Shown here: positions 8,135-17,819 of the stretch, piece after piece
How the letters are laid out: each line of letters starts with the position of its first letter
Position numbering within the stretch: the first letter of the stretch is position 1
DNA from: Nocardia bovistercoris
Lineage (GTDB): Bacteria > Actinomycetota > Actinomycetes > Mycobacteriales > Mycobacteriaceae
Reading direction: 5' to 3'
Length of the DNA: 64,000 bases
Assembly: GCF_015674855.1 (NCBI RefSeq)
Contig: NZ_JADMLG010000010.1
Span: 124,001 to 188,000, forward strand
Notes under the pieces: model-generated
Told to the model about the DNA's origin: nothing
The model's input: only the letters and a program-made list of their open reading frames with translations
Databases searched by the model: none
Program-made: the position numbers and the translations under genes

Positions 8135-9745
8135 TCTTCCTGCCCAGTATTTTTCGTGCAGATGTCGCTTGAAGAGCTTGCCGCTGGGATCGCGCGGCAG
8201 TTCGTCGACGAAATCCACGGCGCGTGGGCATTTGTAGGAGGCGAGTCGAGCACGGCAGTAGGCGATCAATTCGGCTGCCGTGTCCTCGGCGGCCGACCGA
8301 TCGGTCGGCTGCACCACCGCGCGGACCGATTCGCCCATCTCGCCATCGGGAACTCCGATCACCGCGGCATCGAGGACCGCCGGGTGTGTGGCCAGGACAT
8401 CTTCCACCTCTTGCGGGTAGATGTTCACGCCGCCGGAAATGATCATATGAGCTTGCCGATCGGTCAGGTACAGATAGCCGTCGTCGTCCAGATACCCGAT
8501 ATCGCCGAAAGTGCGCCGGTCACGGTGTCGGTGATGCGCGACGGAGGCTGTCTTCTTCGGGTCGTTGTGGTATTCGAACGGCCGCCCACCGCCGAAATAG
8601 ATGCTTCCGACCTGTCCGGACGGCAGGATTTCGCCGTCTTCGCCGACTATGAAGCAGTCCTGGGTCGGCCGTCCGACCGACCCGGGATGCGCCAGCCATT
8701 CCTTCGACGTGATATAGGTCGAGCCGATATCCTCTGTCCCGGAATAGTATTCGTTGACGATCGGCCCCAGCCATTCGATCATCGCTCGCTTGACCGGGAT
8801 CGCACACGGCGCGGCGGAATGCACGATGTCGACCAGGCTGGAGAGGTCGTGGCGCTCGCGCAGCTCCCGCGGTAGTCGCAGCAAGCGCACGAACATCGTC
8901 GGCACCATCTGGGTATGGGTGACGCGGTGACGCTCGATCAAGGCGAGGCACTGCCGCGCGTCGAATCGCTCCATCACGATCACCGTGGCTCCGAACCGAT
9001 GCAGGGACATCGAGAAGATCAGTGGCGCCCCGTGGTACAAGGGAGCCGGAGAAAGGAATACGACCGACTCCGACTCCCATTGTGTCAGAAGTCCGTTCGC
9101 GATCTGCACCGGAGCGGCGGACGGGTGCCCGAACTCGGTGCCCGGCAACGGTTTGCGCACCCCCTTCGGCCGCCCCGTGGTGCCGGACGAGTACAGCATC
9201 TCCCTGCCCTCGCGCTCGTCCTCGACCTCGATTCGCCGATGTTCGGCCAGCAGGTCCGCGTAGCGCTCGAACCCGTCGACGTCGCCCGCGACGCACACGC
9301 GCACCGGAATCCTCGACAGGTCGAGACCCGCGACGATCTCGGCCGTCGCGGAACTGGTCACGATGGCCTGCGCACCGCAGTCGTCGAGAATGTACTGCAC
9401 CTCGCCGACGCGCAGGTGGTTGTTGACCGCCGTATAGTAGAGCCCTGAACGCTGTGCGGCCCAAGCGACTTCGAGGTACGCGCGGTTGTTCTCCATCAGG
9501 ATGGCGATTTGGCCGCCCGCCGAGATGCCGCGTGCGCGTAGTGCACCGGCAAATCGCGCGGAACGGTCTTCCAGATCGGTGTAGGTCACGGTCTCCCCGC
9601 TCGTCGCCATCATGATCGCCACGCGCTCGGGGGTATCGATCGCGTGCAGGCTCGGTGTCGCCGCCTCGGCTGTTCTCCGGGAACGTGCGGGCCGCCGCGC
9701 GCCGCGGCCCGAGCCACCGGGTAATGGTGTCGTCTCGTCGGTCAT
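8120..9745 (-). CDS. Acyl-CoA synthetase (FadD-type, ANL superfamily)
   Basis: A 541-residue enzyme of normal length for fatty or aromatic acyl-CoA ligases. Motifs: YSSGTTGRPKGV (P-loop), EYYSGTED, GYLDDDGYLYLTDR, ISGGVNIYPQEVED, and near the end PRDPSGKLFKR with the catalytic lysine. The ATG at 9745 (MTDETTPLP) is chosen because the open frame upstream reads as non-coding, Arg- and Ser-rich sequence. It converges on the MFS gene and is divergent from the LuxR gene. It probably belongs to general lipid or aromatic acid activation, not the halogenase cluster, because strand and spacing differ. Confidence 0.88.
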   Translation of the reverse strand: MTDETTPLPGGSGRGARRPARSRRTAEAATPSLHAIDTPERVAIMMATSGETVTYTDLEDRSARFAGALRARGISAGGQIAILMENNRAYLEVAWAAQRSGLYYTAVNNHLRVGEVQYILDDCGAQAIVTSSATAEIVAGLDLSRIPVRVCVAGDVDGFERYADLLAEHRRIEVEDEREGREMLYSSGTTGRPKGVRKPLPGTEFGHPSAAPVQIANGLLTQWESESVVFLSPAPLYHGAPLIFSMSLHRFGATVIVMERFDARQCLALIERHRVTHTQMVPTMFVRLLRLPRELRERHDLSSLVDIVHSAAPCAIPVKRAMIEWLGPIVNEYYSGTEDIGSTYITSKEWLAHPGSVGRPTQDCFIVGEDGEILPSGQVGSIYFGGGRPFEYHNDPKKTASVAHHRHRDRRTFGDIGYLDDDGYLYLTDRQAHMIISGGVNIYPQEVEDVLATHPAVLDAAVIGVPDGEMGESVRAVVQPTDRSAAEDTAAELIAYCRARLASYKCPRAVDFVDELPRDPSGKLFKRHLHEKYWAGRSFID

Positions 9746-9983
9746 CGCCACATCGTCGCAGTTGTGGGAGGCGCGAAACTGCTTGTCGCTCAGAGTCTGT
9801 CCGAAATCGACCATGGCTATGACCGATCTCGGGCAGGCCCGGTGCGCGAGGGTGTCCGCAGGCCCCGGTGGACCACCCCAACCCCGGCATCGTGCACTAC
9901 TGTGGTAACGAGGTTCTCGGTCGACAACTACTCGGCTCAGCCGACAGGTCGACACCACTTGAGCAGACCTATCGGAGGCGGGC

Positions 9984-11438
9984 ATGGCTGATGAATCCCT
10001 CTCGGCGACAAGAATGTACACCGAAGAACCGGCCGCGACTCCGCCGTCGGCGGAGTCGGCTCCCGAACTGATCAGCGATCTTCTGTTCATGGCAGCCACG
10101 GTGGAAACCGTCGAAGGCCTCAACCCTCGGATACTCGCCGACTTGAAGTGCAGTACAACCGCATTGGTGCGTGGCGACTTCCCTCGGGCTCTCGCGGACC
10201 TGGAACGGCTGTCGGTGGCACGCGATACCTCGCCCGAGTTCGACGATCATCTGACCGCGCTGCGAATGCTCATGCTGTCGCAGATCGACGAGCGGCGTGC
10301 CTACGATGTCGCCGCCGCGGTTCTGCACGGTGCGGCGAATCGCATCGCTTCTCGGGCTGTGGCCCTTGGCATTCGAGCGAATCGCAGCTGGACGACGGGT
10401 GATCTGGCCGCCGGGCTCTGGCAGCATCAGGTGGCCGTGCACGTATCGGCCGCGGCGGCGCCGATCTGGCGCGTGCACGCCCAGATCATGCTGGCGAAGC
10501 GGCTGGTCGATCTACGGATCATCGATCGAGCCGACCGACTGCTGTCGGACCTGCAGTCCGTCATCGACAGATCCGGCCTGCATGCCTTCGATTCCATACC
10601 TCTAGCCCTGCGGGCTGCCCTGCATCTACAGGCGGGCAGTCCGCGAAAGGCGCTGCGGACCGCCGCCCGCGCGATCGAAATCGCCACCCAGCATGGAACC
10701 GCGGCCGGAGTCGCGCGGGCACTGGTGATTTCGGCATCCGCCCACCTGCGGCTCGGTGAGATCGCGCATGCGGTCGAAGCCCTCGGCCGGATGCGATCGC
10801 AACCACACTACTACGCGCTATCGGATTCGGTCGCTCGTGCCGAGTTCCTCGAGATCGAGATCGCCGCCCTCGATTCCGGACCGAGGCTCGCGAGCATGCG
10901 GCTGCGATCGTCGCTGTATCTGATCGGCGCCGAGAGCGCGTGTTTCGCGGAGGATCCCTCGATGGCCGCACGGCTGGTCCGCATCGCGATACAGGGTGGC
11001 GATATGCCGTTGGCGGAGGGGGTGGCCGCCGCGGCGACTTCGATCGCACGCCGTAACCCCGGATTGTCCGCGCTGGAGGTCGGCTCGGTGCACGCGCGGG
11101 GAGTACTCACCTACGATCGCGCGCTTCTCGAATCGGCGCTCGAGTCCAGTCGGGATCCCTACGTGCGCAGTCGGATTCTCGCGGATATGGGTGCGTTGCC
11201 CGCGCGCCGATCGGCCCGTGCGGCGGGATCCGACGCCGCCCGTCCCGAGATCTCCGACCTCACCGATCGGGAAAGGGAGATCGCCGTTCTGGTCGGTCGA
11301 GGTCTGACCAATCGTCAAGTGGCGCGTCAGGTCGGCCTCACCGACCACACCGTGAACTTTCATCTGCGGAAGGTGTATCGCAAGCTCGAGATCTCGTCCA
11401 GGGCGCAACTCGGGCAGATAATCGCACGTGCCGAGTAG
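9984..11438 (+). CDS. LuxR-family transcriptional regulator with helical repeat region
   Basis: 484 residues. The C-terminal 65 residues are a LuxR helix-turn-helix (SDLTDREREIAVLVGRGL, then TNRQVARQVGLTDHTVNFHLRKVYRKLEI around residues 425-470). The long Ala/Leu/Arg-rich middle looks like TPR-type helical hairpins, as in the C-terminal half of LAL/MalT regulators, but I see no P-loop ATPase. GGAGG sits six bases before ATG 9984. It lies divergent from the acyl-CoA ligase across 238 bases, so it may control that gene; this is unproven. The signal is unknown. Confidence 0.85.
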   Translation: MADESLSATRMYTEEPAATPPSAESAPELISDLLFMAATVETVEGLNPRILADLKCSTTALVRGDFPRALADLERLSVARDTSPEFDDHLTALRMLMLSQIDERRAYDVAAAVLHGAANRIASRAVALGIRANRSWTTGDLAAGLWQHQVAVHVSAAAAPIWRVHAQIMLAKRLVDLRIIDRADRLLSDLQSVIDRSGLHAFDSIPLALRAALHLQAGSPRKALRTAARAIEIATQHGTAAGVARALVISASAHLRLGEIAHAVEALGRMRSQPHYYALSDSVARAEFLEIEIAALDSGPRLASMRLRSSLYLIGAESACFAEDPSMAARLVRIAIQGGDMPLAEGVAAAATSIARRNPGLSALEVGSVHARGVLTYDRALLESALESSRDPYVRSRILADMGALPARRSARAAGSDAARPEISDLTDREREIAVLVGRGLTNRQVARQVGLTDHTVNFHLRKVYRKLEISSRAQLGQIIARAE

Positions 11439-11584
11439 CGCGATCCGCGCGTACCGTCGACCGGGCGGCCGCCGCTACCAAGACAAGTAGTCGCGGGTAG
11501 TTCCGCGAGAAACGCCGAAATGCTGCACTAGAATTTCACCGTGCACCGGCACATCGCCGTGCGATTCGCAGAGGGAATTCGCGC

Positions 11585-12565
11585 ATGCATCGACTGGGCA
11601 TCATCGCGCTGCCGGGAGTTTCGGCTTATGAACTCGCGATTCCGTTGGAGGTCTTCTCGACCGTGTCGTCCGCCCGGGCGGGGCGACGCTATTCGGTCGA
11701 AATCCTGCGGTATGGAGAATTTCGGAACGATTTTCCATTCGATATGTCCCGAATCCCGCCCATAGGCGATGTGAAACGGCGATTCGATACGCTGGTGATT
11801 CCGCCCGCGCGCCCGTCGCCCGGAGCTTCCCCGGAGGCTCTGATCGAATTCCTCCGTGGCTCCTTCGAGCGCGGGACGCGCCTGGCATCGCTGTGTACCG
11901 GCGCTTTCGTGCTGGCGGGCACCGGTTTGCTGGATGGGTGCGACGCGACGACTCATTGGATGTACGCGAGTCGATTCCAGCAGTTGTTTCCTTTGGTCAA
12001 AGTACATCCTCGGGCGGTCTATGTCGACTCCGGATCATTGCTGTCCTCGGCGGGAAAGACTGCGGCCATGGATCTGTGTCTGCATATGGTGCGCAGGGAT
12101 TGCGGGGACGCGGCCGCGGCCGCGTTGGCGCATCGCCTCGTGCTGCCGAGTCGGCATCAGGGAAATAGCGGCTATTTCGTATCGGGGCGCCCGGACGCCG
12201 CTCCCGATGCCGAGATCATCGAATTGCTCGCGTGGTTGTCGGCTCGGCTCGCGGCACCGGTAACGGTGCGCGAGCTGGCCGAGCACGCGAACATCAGTCC
12301 GCGCCAGCTGTCTCGTCGATTCCGGAGAACCGTCGGACTGCCGCCGGGAAAATGGATCGATCGAGAACGCATCCGCCGGGCGGTTCAGCTTTTGGAACGC
12401 ACGGACCTGACGGTCGCGCGCATCGCAGCGGATACCGGATTCGGTTCATCCGAGGCGATGCGCAGAAGGTTCAAGACGGTGGTGGGGACGACGCCTGATC
12501 ACTATCGAAAACTCGACTGTGGACCGGCGTCGGCGCGGAATCCGCCGGACTGTCGGCATCGGTGA
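11585..12565 (+). CDS. GlxA-family regulator (DJ-1/PfpI + AraC HTH)
   Basis: 326 residues in two parts. Residues about 3-170 form a DJ-1/PfpI glutamine-amidotransferase-like domain with the conserved LASLCTGAFVLAGTGLL stretch (Cys104). Residues about 210-315 form a double AraC-type helix-turn-helix (VRELAEHANISPRQLSRRF, then VARIAADTGFGSSEAMRRRF). In this family the first domain serves as ligand sensor rather than enzyme. The last 95 bases overlap the 3' end of the opposing TetR gene, an unusually long convergent overlap. No target gene is evident. Confidence 0.88.
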   Translation: MHRLGIIALPGVSAYELAIPLEVFSTVSSARAGRRYSVEILRYGEFRNDFPFDMSRIPPIGDVKRRFDTLVIPPARPSPGASPEALIEFLRGSFERGTRLASLCTGAFVLAGTGLLDGCDATTHWMYASRFQQLFPLVKVHPRAVYVDSGSLLSSAGKTAAMDLCLHMVRRDCGDAAAAALAHRLVLPSRHQGNSGYFVSGRPDAAPDAEIIELLAWLSARLAAPVTVRELAEHANISPRQLSRRFRRTVGLPPGKWIDRERIRRAVQLLERTDLTVARIAADTGFGSSEAMRRRFKTVVGTTPDHYRKLDCGPASARNPPDCRHR

Positions 12566-13172
12566 TGCGACGCAGGAAGCGCAGGAAGTCGCGATGGAGT
12601 TCGGGGCGGTAGCCGTGGCGGGCGGTGGTGGCCAGGTATTCGTCGGTGGCGGCCGCGACGGCTTGGCCCGCGATCGCGAACATCGGCCGGTCGGGTTCGA
12701 GTCCGGTGCGCAGCGCGAAGGCGTCGGCGGTCTGTGTGGTGAGCCTGGCCACCATGCGACTGCGGCTCAGCGCGCGCAGTCGCGGGTCGCTTTCGAGCAG
12801 GTCCCAGGCCAGCGCGGCCAGCTGTGGATCCTGGGTGGCCGCTTCGGCGCCGAGCCACTGTTCGAGGACGGAGACGAAGTCCGGATTCGAAGGGCTCGCC
12901 GCGAAGGCCGCCTGCAATCGCACACCCATCTCGTCGAACCACGAGAGCGCGAGGTCGATCTTGGCCGGGAAATACATCATGACCGTGCGACGGGCGACCT
13001 CGGCGCGTTCGGCGACGTTCGAGATCGTCGTCGCCTCGAAGCCCCGCTCGACGAACAATTCGAGCGCCGCGCGTTGGATGGCGATGCGCCGCTTGGTCTT
13101 CGCGCGCTCGCGCAAACCGCGGGGAGCGCTGTCTGCCGGGCTGTCAACCATGGATCGAATAGTAGTCCCCAT
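12471..13172 (-). CDS. TetR/AcrR-family transcriptional regulator
   Basis: 233 residues. The N-terminal helix-turn-helix is clear (RRIAIQRAALELFVERGFEATTISNVAERAEVARRTVMMYFPAK), followed by an all-helical ligand domain and a Ser/Pro-rich tail. ATG 13172 has GAGGGC upstream at a fair distance; ATG 13151 is an in-frame alternative. The gene is divergent from a zinc-dependent dehydrogenase whose start lies 115 bases away, the usual layout for a local repressor and its target, though I see no clear palindrome between them. The tail overlaps the GlxA gene. Confidence 0.85.
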   Translation of the reverse strand: MGTTIRSMVDSPADSAPRGLRERAKTKRRIAIQRAALELFVERGFEATTISNVAERAEVARRTVMMYFPAKIDLALSWFDEMGVRLQAAFAASPSNPDFVSVLEQWLGAEAATQDPQLAALAWDLLESDPRLRALSRSRMVARLTTQTADAFALRTGLEPDRPMFAIAGQAVAAATDEYLATTARHGYRPELHRDFLRFLRRITDADSPADSAPTPVHSRVFDSDQASSPPPS

Positions 13173-13286
13173 TGCATCATTGCCCTCGAGGCTATTTTCG
13201 TCCTAGAGTCCGGATGACCCATATGGCAGTTCCGTCCGGTGCGCATGGTGATCGCGCCGCGCGCCGCGGAAAGAGAGGTGGCACCG

Positions 13287-14312
13287 ATGCGTGCGGTGGT
13301 GGCGAAAGCCGGAGCGATCGAGGTGCAGGAGCTGCCCGACCCGACGCCGGGGCCGGGCCAGGTGCTGGTCGCACCGTCGGCGTGCGGCATCTGCGGGTCC
13401 GACCTACACCTGCTGGAAACCCAGGCCGCCATGCCGGATCTGGTTCCCGCGATCGTGCTCGGCCACGAGTACGTCGGCACGATCCTCGACTACGGACCGG
13501 ACACCGAGCGGACCCTGCCGATCGGCTCGGTGGTGACCTCGGTGCCCTACCTCGATCAGCCGGACGGCCCACAGCTGATCGGACTGTCCCCGACCGTGAC
13601 CGGCGCGTTGGCGGATGTCGTCGTCCTACAGGAGAGCAGGCTGGTCTCGGTCCCGTCGATACCACAGCCGGAGTACGCCGCGCTGACCGAGCCGCTGGCC
13701 GTCGGCGTGCACGCGGTCGGCGCCGCAGACCTCGCGCCGGGCGATGTCGCGCTGGTGGTGGGATGCGGGCCGGTCGGACTGTCGGTGATCGCGGCGTTGA
13801 AGGCCGTCGGCTCGGTCGAGGTGGTGGCCGCCGACTATTCCTCCGCGCGCCGGGCGCTGGCCGAGAAGTTCGGCGCCGACGTGGTCGTCGATCCGGCGCA
13901 GACCAGTCCCTACACCGCGTGGGCGCAACTGGCGGGCCCCGAAATACCTCCCTCGCCGCTGGTCGAAACCTTGCGCAGGCCCCGCACGGTCGTCTTCGAA
14001 TGCGTCGGCGCGCCGGGCGTTCTGAACAGCGTCATGGAATCGGCGACCCCGCACACCCGCATCGTGGTCGTCGGCGTGTGCCAGCAGCCCGACACGATCA
14101 CCCCGGCGATCGCCATCGTCAAGGAACTCGCCCTCCGCTTCGCCTTCGCCTACCGCCCCGACGAATTCGCCCGCGCGTCGCGGTGGATCACCGACGGCAC
14201 CGTGGACGTCGGCCCCCTCGTCACCGCGACCCGCACCCTGGCCGATGCCGCGGGCGCGTTCGCCGACCTGCGCAACCCCGAGGACCACTGCAAGATCCTG
14301 CTCACCCCCTAG
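13287..14312 (+). CDS. Zinc-binding alcohol dehydrogenase (MDR family), structural zinc site absent
   Basis: 341 residues. The catalytic-zinc region is present (ACGICGSDLHLLE and LGHEYVG), as is the Rossmann motif VVGCGPVGLS. The four-cysteine loop that normally binds the structural zinc is replaced by a Cys-free stretch (SVPYLDQPDGPQLIG), so this belongs to the MDR enzymes with one zinc. ATG 13287 follows AGAGAGG; the open frame continues upstream without coding character. It lies divergent from a TetR gene that may repress it. Substrate is unknown, with secondary alcohols or polyols typical for the family. Confidence 0.86.
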   Translation: MRAVVAKAGAIEVQELPDPTPGPGQVLVAPSACGICGSDLHLLETQAAMPDLVPAIVLGHEYVGTILDYGPDTERTLPIGSVVTSVPYLDQPDGPQLIGLSPTVTGALADVVVLQESRLVSVPSIPQPEYAALTEPLAVGVHAVGAADLAPGDVALVVGCGPVGLSVIAALKAVGSVEVVAADYSSARRALAEKFGADVVVDPAQTSPYTAWAQLAGPEIPPSPLVETLRRPRTVVFECVGAPGVLNSVMESATPHTRIVVVGVCQQPDTITPAIAIVKELALRFAFAYRPDEFARASRWITDGTVDVGPLVTATRTLADAAGAFADLRNPEDHCKILLTP

Positions 14313-14400
14313 ACCGACCGCGCCCGGTATACGGCGCTCCGGTCGGCCGAGCGGTGTGGAAGTATTCGGTCGATACCGATGGGCGAGGGGGATGCGGATC

Positions 14401-15048
14401 ATGCGCGTGCGTGTGGGGACCAAAGGGCTGATCGCGGTGCTGGCGCTGGCGGCCACCGCGTGCGGGAGCGTCGTGGCGGGCACGCCGGTCGCGGAACCGG
14501 GAGGTCCGGCGCAGTCGAGTTCGTGGCCGTCGAGCACTCGCACGCCGGTTGCCCGGCCGTCGGGCTCGCGGACGCCGAGCGCGACGTCGACCCAGGCCGC
14601 CGGTGGCTCGCCGTTCGAGGAACATGCCGTCGACAACGAATGCGTACTGGATTCGTCCCAGATCAGCGCGCTGGCGGGGGTGAGTCTGGACGGCGGTCGC
14701 GACACCAGCACCAAACGCTCGGACGGCACCTACGGTCGAAGTTGCACCTACTACCTGACCGCGGGCGGCATCCTGTCGTTCACCGCGACCATCAAGGTCA
14801 TGCGACCGCGGCAGGGGCGGGTCACCGACGAGATGATCGCGCAACGCAAGGAGCCCGGCGCCCGGGTGGTCACCGACATCGGCCGCGCGGTCCTCATCGA
14901 AGCCGATTCCGACTTCCCGCAGGTGTGGGTCTTCACCGACAGATTCGTCGCCACCATCGTCCTGGTCGGCAGCAACCTTTCCGCGCCGCCCACCGACGCT
15001 CGCTGGCGCGCGGCCGCCCGACAGATCGTGGCCGTCCTGCCCAGCTGA
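14401..15048 (+). CDS. DUF3558-type secreted lipoprotein
   Basis: 215 residues. A basic N terminus and a hydrophobic run end in LAATACGS, a lipobox-like site with the cysteine near residue 20, then a Ser/Thr/Pro-rich linker, then a folded domain with two further cysteines (ECVLDSS and GRSCTYYL). The sequence fits the DUF3558 family of actinobacterial lipoproteins. ATG 14401 is preferred over ATG 14392 because GAGGGGG then has proper spacing. It should be anchored on the outer face of the membrane. Function of the family is unknown. Confidence 0.75.
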   Translation: MRVRVGTKGLIAVLALAATACGSVVAGTPVAEPGGPAQSSSWPSSTRTPVARPSGSRTPSATSTQAAGGSPFEEHAVDNECVLDSSQISALAGVSLDGGRDTSTKRSDGTYGRSCTYYLTAGGILSFTATIKVMRPRQGRVTDEMIAQRKEPGARVVTDIGRAVLIEADSDFPQVWVFTDRFVATIVLVGSNLSAPPTDARWRAAARQIVAVLPS

Positions 15049-15143
15049 GCCGCGCCCCGTGCCTGATTCGAGTCGAAAATGGCCGGAAACGTAGGATAGA
15101 TCACAATCGGAGGTCTCACCTCCGCTTCGAGGTACCGTCGGGT

Positions 15144-16802
15144 ATGGGCATGTCGCGACGGCAGTTGTTGGGCGTCGGCGCCGCCGGTTCGGCCGCGCTG
15201 TTGGTCGGCACGTCGGCGGTGAGCAGCAGTCGGTTCCGGGCGCCGCGATGGTCGCACGACCCCTTCACCCTCGGCGTGGCCTCCGGTGATCCCACACCCG
15301 ACGGGATGGTGCTGTGGACCAGGCTCGCGCCGGACCCGTTCGCCCCCGACGGTTCCGGCGGATCGGGGCGAAGCCCGGTCACCGTCGACTATCAGGTCGC
15401 CGAGGACGAGGCGTTCACGCGGGTGGTGCGATCGGGCGAGGCGGTGGCGACCAGGGAATCGGCGCACAGCGTGCACCCCGAGATCCACGGTCTCGCACCG
15501 GATCGCTGGTATTACTACCGCTTCCGGGCGGGATCGGTGATCTCGCCGGTGGGGCGCACCCGCACCGCGCCCGCCGCAGGCGCCCGACCGGATCGACTGC
15601 GTTTCGTCTTCGCGTCGTGTCAGGCGTGGAGCGACGGCTACTACACCGCCTACGACCACATCGCCGACGAAGATCTCGACCTGGTCGTGCATTTGGGGGA
15701 CTACATCTACGAGGACGCCGTCTCGGGGCAGCGCACCGGGCGGTGGGTGGAGTCGCATCTGCGGCCCGAGGCGCGCGATCTGGCAGGCTACCGCCTGCGC
15801 TACGCGCTGTCCAAGGTCGAGGCGCCACTACAGCGCGCGCACGCTCGGTTCCCGTGGCTGGTCACCATGGACGATCACGAAGTCGACGACAACTGGGCCT
15901 CGGGTTCCTCCGGCCTCGACCTCGACATCGATGTGCTACCCGCCGTCTTCCGCCGTCGCCGCGCCGCGGCCATGCGAGCCATGTACGAACACCAGCCGCT
16001 GCGACTGACACAGCGTCCGTCCGGCACGCGGGTCCACCTGCACCGTCGCTACAGCCACGGCGACCTCGCCGAGATCACCATGCTCGACACCCGCCAATAC
16101 CGCACCCGCCAAGCCAGTCTCAACGGTGACCTGACCACCCACCGCAGGCAGCGCCGGGCCGCCGACCGGACCATTCTCGGCGCCGCGCAACGGGAATGGT
16201 TTCTCGACGGCCTCGCGCACTCCGACGCGCGCTGGCAGATCATCGGCAACCAGGTCGTCATGGGGCAGACCGACCACGATCCCGGCCCGGCGATATCGGT
16301 GTCGACCGACGCGTGGGACGGCTATGTGGCCGAACGCGATACCCTGCTCGCGACCGCCGCCGACCGCGGGGTGCGCAACCTCGTCGTCATCACCGGCGAC
16401 CGGCACGAGAACTACGCCGCCGACCTGCGTCGCGACTACGCCGATCCCGACTCTGCGGTGGTCGGCAGCGAATTCACCGGAACCTCGGTGACCAGCGGCG
16501 GCGACGGTGTCGATGTCTACGACCACGGCCGCCGCCTGCTCGCGGCCAATCCGGACCTGAAGTTCTTCAACGCGCAACGTGGGTACGTCCGTGTCGAAGT
16601 CGATCGACAACTGTGGCGCAACGACTTCCGCGTCGTCCCCTACGTGACGCGGCCGGGCGCGCCGGTGCTGACCCGCGCCACCTACGTGGTGCGCGACGGC
16701 GAACCGGGCGTCATCGAGGCATGGCGCCCCGACCGCGCGACCGACTCCGAGCCGGAACTCGACCTCGACGACCTCGCGCAGCCCTCCGAGAGCATCCGCT
16801 GA
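15144..16802 (+). CDS. PhoD-type alkaline phosphatase/phosphodiesterase, Tat-exported
   Basis: 552 residues. The N terminus MGMSRRQLLGVGAAG is a twin-arginine signal. An N-terminal beta domain (FTLGVASGDPTPDGMVLWTRL) leads into the metallophosphatase core with FVFASCQAW, HLGDYIYE, TMDDHEVDDNW and ITGDRHENY. These are the iron/calcium ligand regions of PhoD. The expected role is release of phosphate from organic phosphates outside the membrane, often under phosphate starvation; no Pho box was recognised. It stands alone 95 bases after the lipoprotein gene. Confidence 0.9.
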   Translation: MGMSRRQLLGVGAAGSAALLVGTSAVSSSRFRAPRWSHDPFTLGVASGDPTPDGMVLWTRLAPDPFAPDGSGGSGRSPVTVDYQVAEDEAFTRVVRSGEAVATRESAHSVHPEIHGLAPDRWYYYRFRAGSVISPVGRTRTAPAAGARPDRLRFVFASCQAWSDGYYTAYDHIADEDLDLVVHLGDYIYEDAVSGQRTGRWVESHLRPEARDLAGYRLRYALSKVEAPLQRAHARFPWLVTMDDHEVDDNWASGSSGLDLDIDVLPAVFRRRRAAAMRAMYEHQPLRLTQRPSGTRVHLHRRYSHGDLAEITMLDTRQYRTRQASLNGDLTTHRRQRRAADRTILGAAQREWFLDGLAHSDARWQIIGNQVVMGQTDHDPGPAISVSTDAWDGYVAERDTLLATAADRGVRNLVVITGDRHENYAADLRRDYADPDSAVVGSEFTGTSVTSGGDGVDVYDHGRRLLAANPDLKFFNAQRGYVRVEVDRQLWRNDFRVVPYVTRPGAPVLTRATYVVRDGEPGVIEAWRPDRATDSEPELDLDDLAQPSESIR

Positions 16803-16936
16803 TTCCGGCGCCGCCGAGGACACGCGAGTCGGCGGTTACTTCAAGGCTTTTCGCCGTGTCGGATGCTAACGGGGCGTTGACTTGTGACGATGCGTTTCAT
16901 ACATCAATCCTTTTCGCCTTCGAAGGTGGTGCGGCC

Positions 16937-17479
16937 GTGCGTCGCTTGACTCTCCTGTTGTTCTCGATTCTCGGTGTCGTCGGTCTGTCGGTCGCGCCTG
17001 CCCAGGTCTCCGCCGCGCCCGCGTGCGCGTCGGGGTGGGGTTCACTGCCCGCGGTGAGCCGCGCCCAGGCGTCGGCGCCGCTGACCGGAATCCACGCGGG
17101 CCGCCACGACTGCTTCGACCGTTTGGTGTTCGACCTCAGCGGGCCCGCGACGGGCTACTACGTCGGCTATGTCGAGCAGGTCGGCATGGACGGTTCCGGC
17201 GCGCCGGTGCCGTTGCGCGGTACGGCCTTCTTGAACATCACCGTGAACGCCCCCGCCTACGATGCTTCGTTCACTTCCACCTACGACCCCGCCGATCGAA
17301 CCGAACTCGTCGACGTGCGGGACTACCGGACCTTCCGGCAGGCGTCGTGGGCGGGCTCCTTCGAAGGTCAGACGCGGGTCGGGCTCGGTACGCGCGCCCG
17401 ACTCCCGTTCAAGGTCTACACCCTCGACGGTCCTGGCAGCGGCTCGCGCGTCGTGGTCGACGTGGCGCATTCCTGGTGA
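16937..17479 (+). CDS. Secreted AMIN-like domain protein
   Basis: 180 residues starting at GTG 16937 after AAGGTGG. The N terminus VRRLTLLLFSILGVVGLSV, ending in VSAAPACA, is a Sec signal peptide. The mature part (HDCFDRLVFDLSGPATGYYVGYV, later GSFEGQTRVGLGTRARLPFKVY) resembles the AMIN-like domain of small secreted actinobacterial proteins. Such domains are thought to bind the envelope; no catalytic residues are seen. It is probably monocistronic. Confidence 0.78.
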   Translation: MRRLTLLLFSILGVVGLSVAPAQVSAAPACASGWGSLPAVSRAQASAPLTGIHAGRHDCFDRLVFDLSGPATGYYVGYVEQVGMDGSGAPVPLRGTAFLNITVNAPAYDASFTSTYDPADRTELVDVRDYRTFRQASWAGSFEGQTRVGLGTRARLPFKVYTLDGPGSGSRVVVDVAHSW

Positions 17480-17650
17480 GGTGTCGAGGCGGCGGAGTTT
17501 CGCGGGTCCGCTCGTGGGTAGCACGGTCTCGGTTCGGGGTTCGGTAGGTCCGATCCTCGACCGACGATCGCGTATTCGGTCACCGGGAAAGACCGGTGAG
17601 CGGGTTCGCGGCCGTCGACCACTTGCCCGTCATCGAAACAAGAAGTCGTC

Positions 17651-17806
17651 ATGATTATTCTCGGAATCATCCTTCTGGTAGTGGGATTCCTTTTCGGTAT
17701 CCCGATTCTGTGGACCATCGGGCTCGTCGTCCTGGTCATCGGCTTGGTGCTGTTGCTGCTGGGGTCGATGGGCCGCGCCGTCGGCGGACGCCGCCACTAC
17801 TACTGA
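17651..17806 (+). CDS. Small two-helix membrane protein, DUF6131-like
   Basis: A 51-residue protein: two hydrophobic helices (MIILGIILLVVGFLFGIPIL and WTIGLVVLVIGLVLLLLGS) and a basic, aromatic tail ending in GGRRHYY. This is the recognisable DUF6131 pattern found as single copies in Nocardia and Mycobacterium relatives. Third codon positions are less G/C-biased in the first codons than in neighbours, as is common for tiny membrane proteins. Function unknown. Confidence 0.75.
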   Translation: MIILGIILLVVGFLFGIPILWTIGLVVLVIGLVLLLLGSMGRAVGGRRHYY

Positions 17807-17819
17807 CCGCGTGACAGTA

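Noticed and set aside
13239..13286. Longer N terminus of the zinc dehydrogenase from ATG 13239
   Set aside because: The 16 extra residues lie outside the conserved family start, and a good ribosome-binding site precedes ATG 13287.
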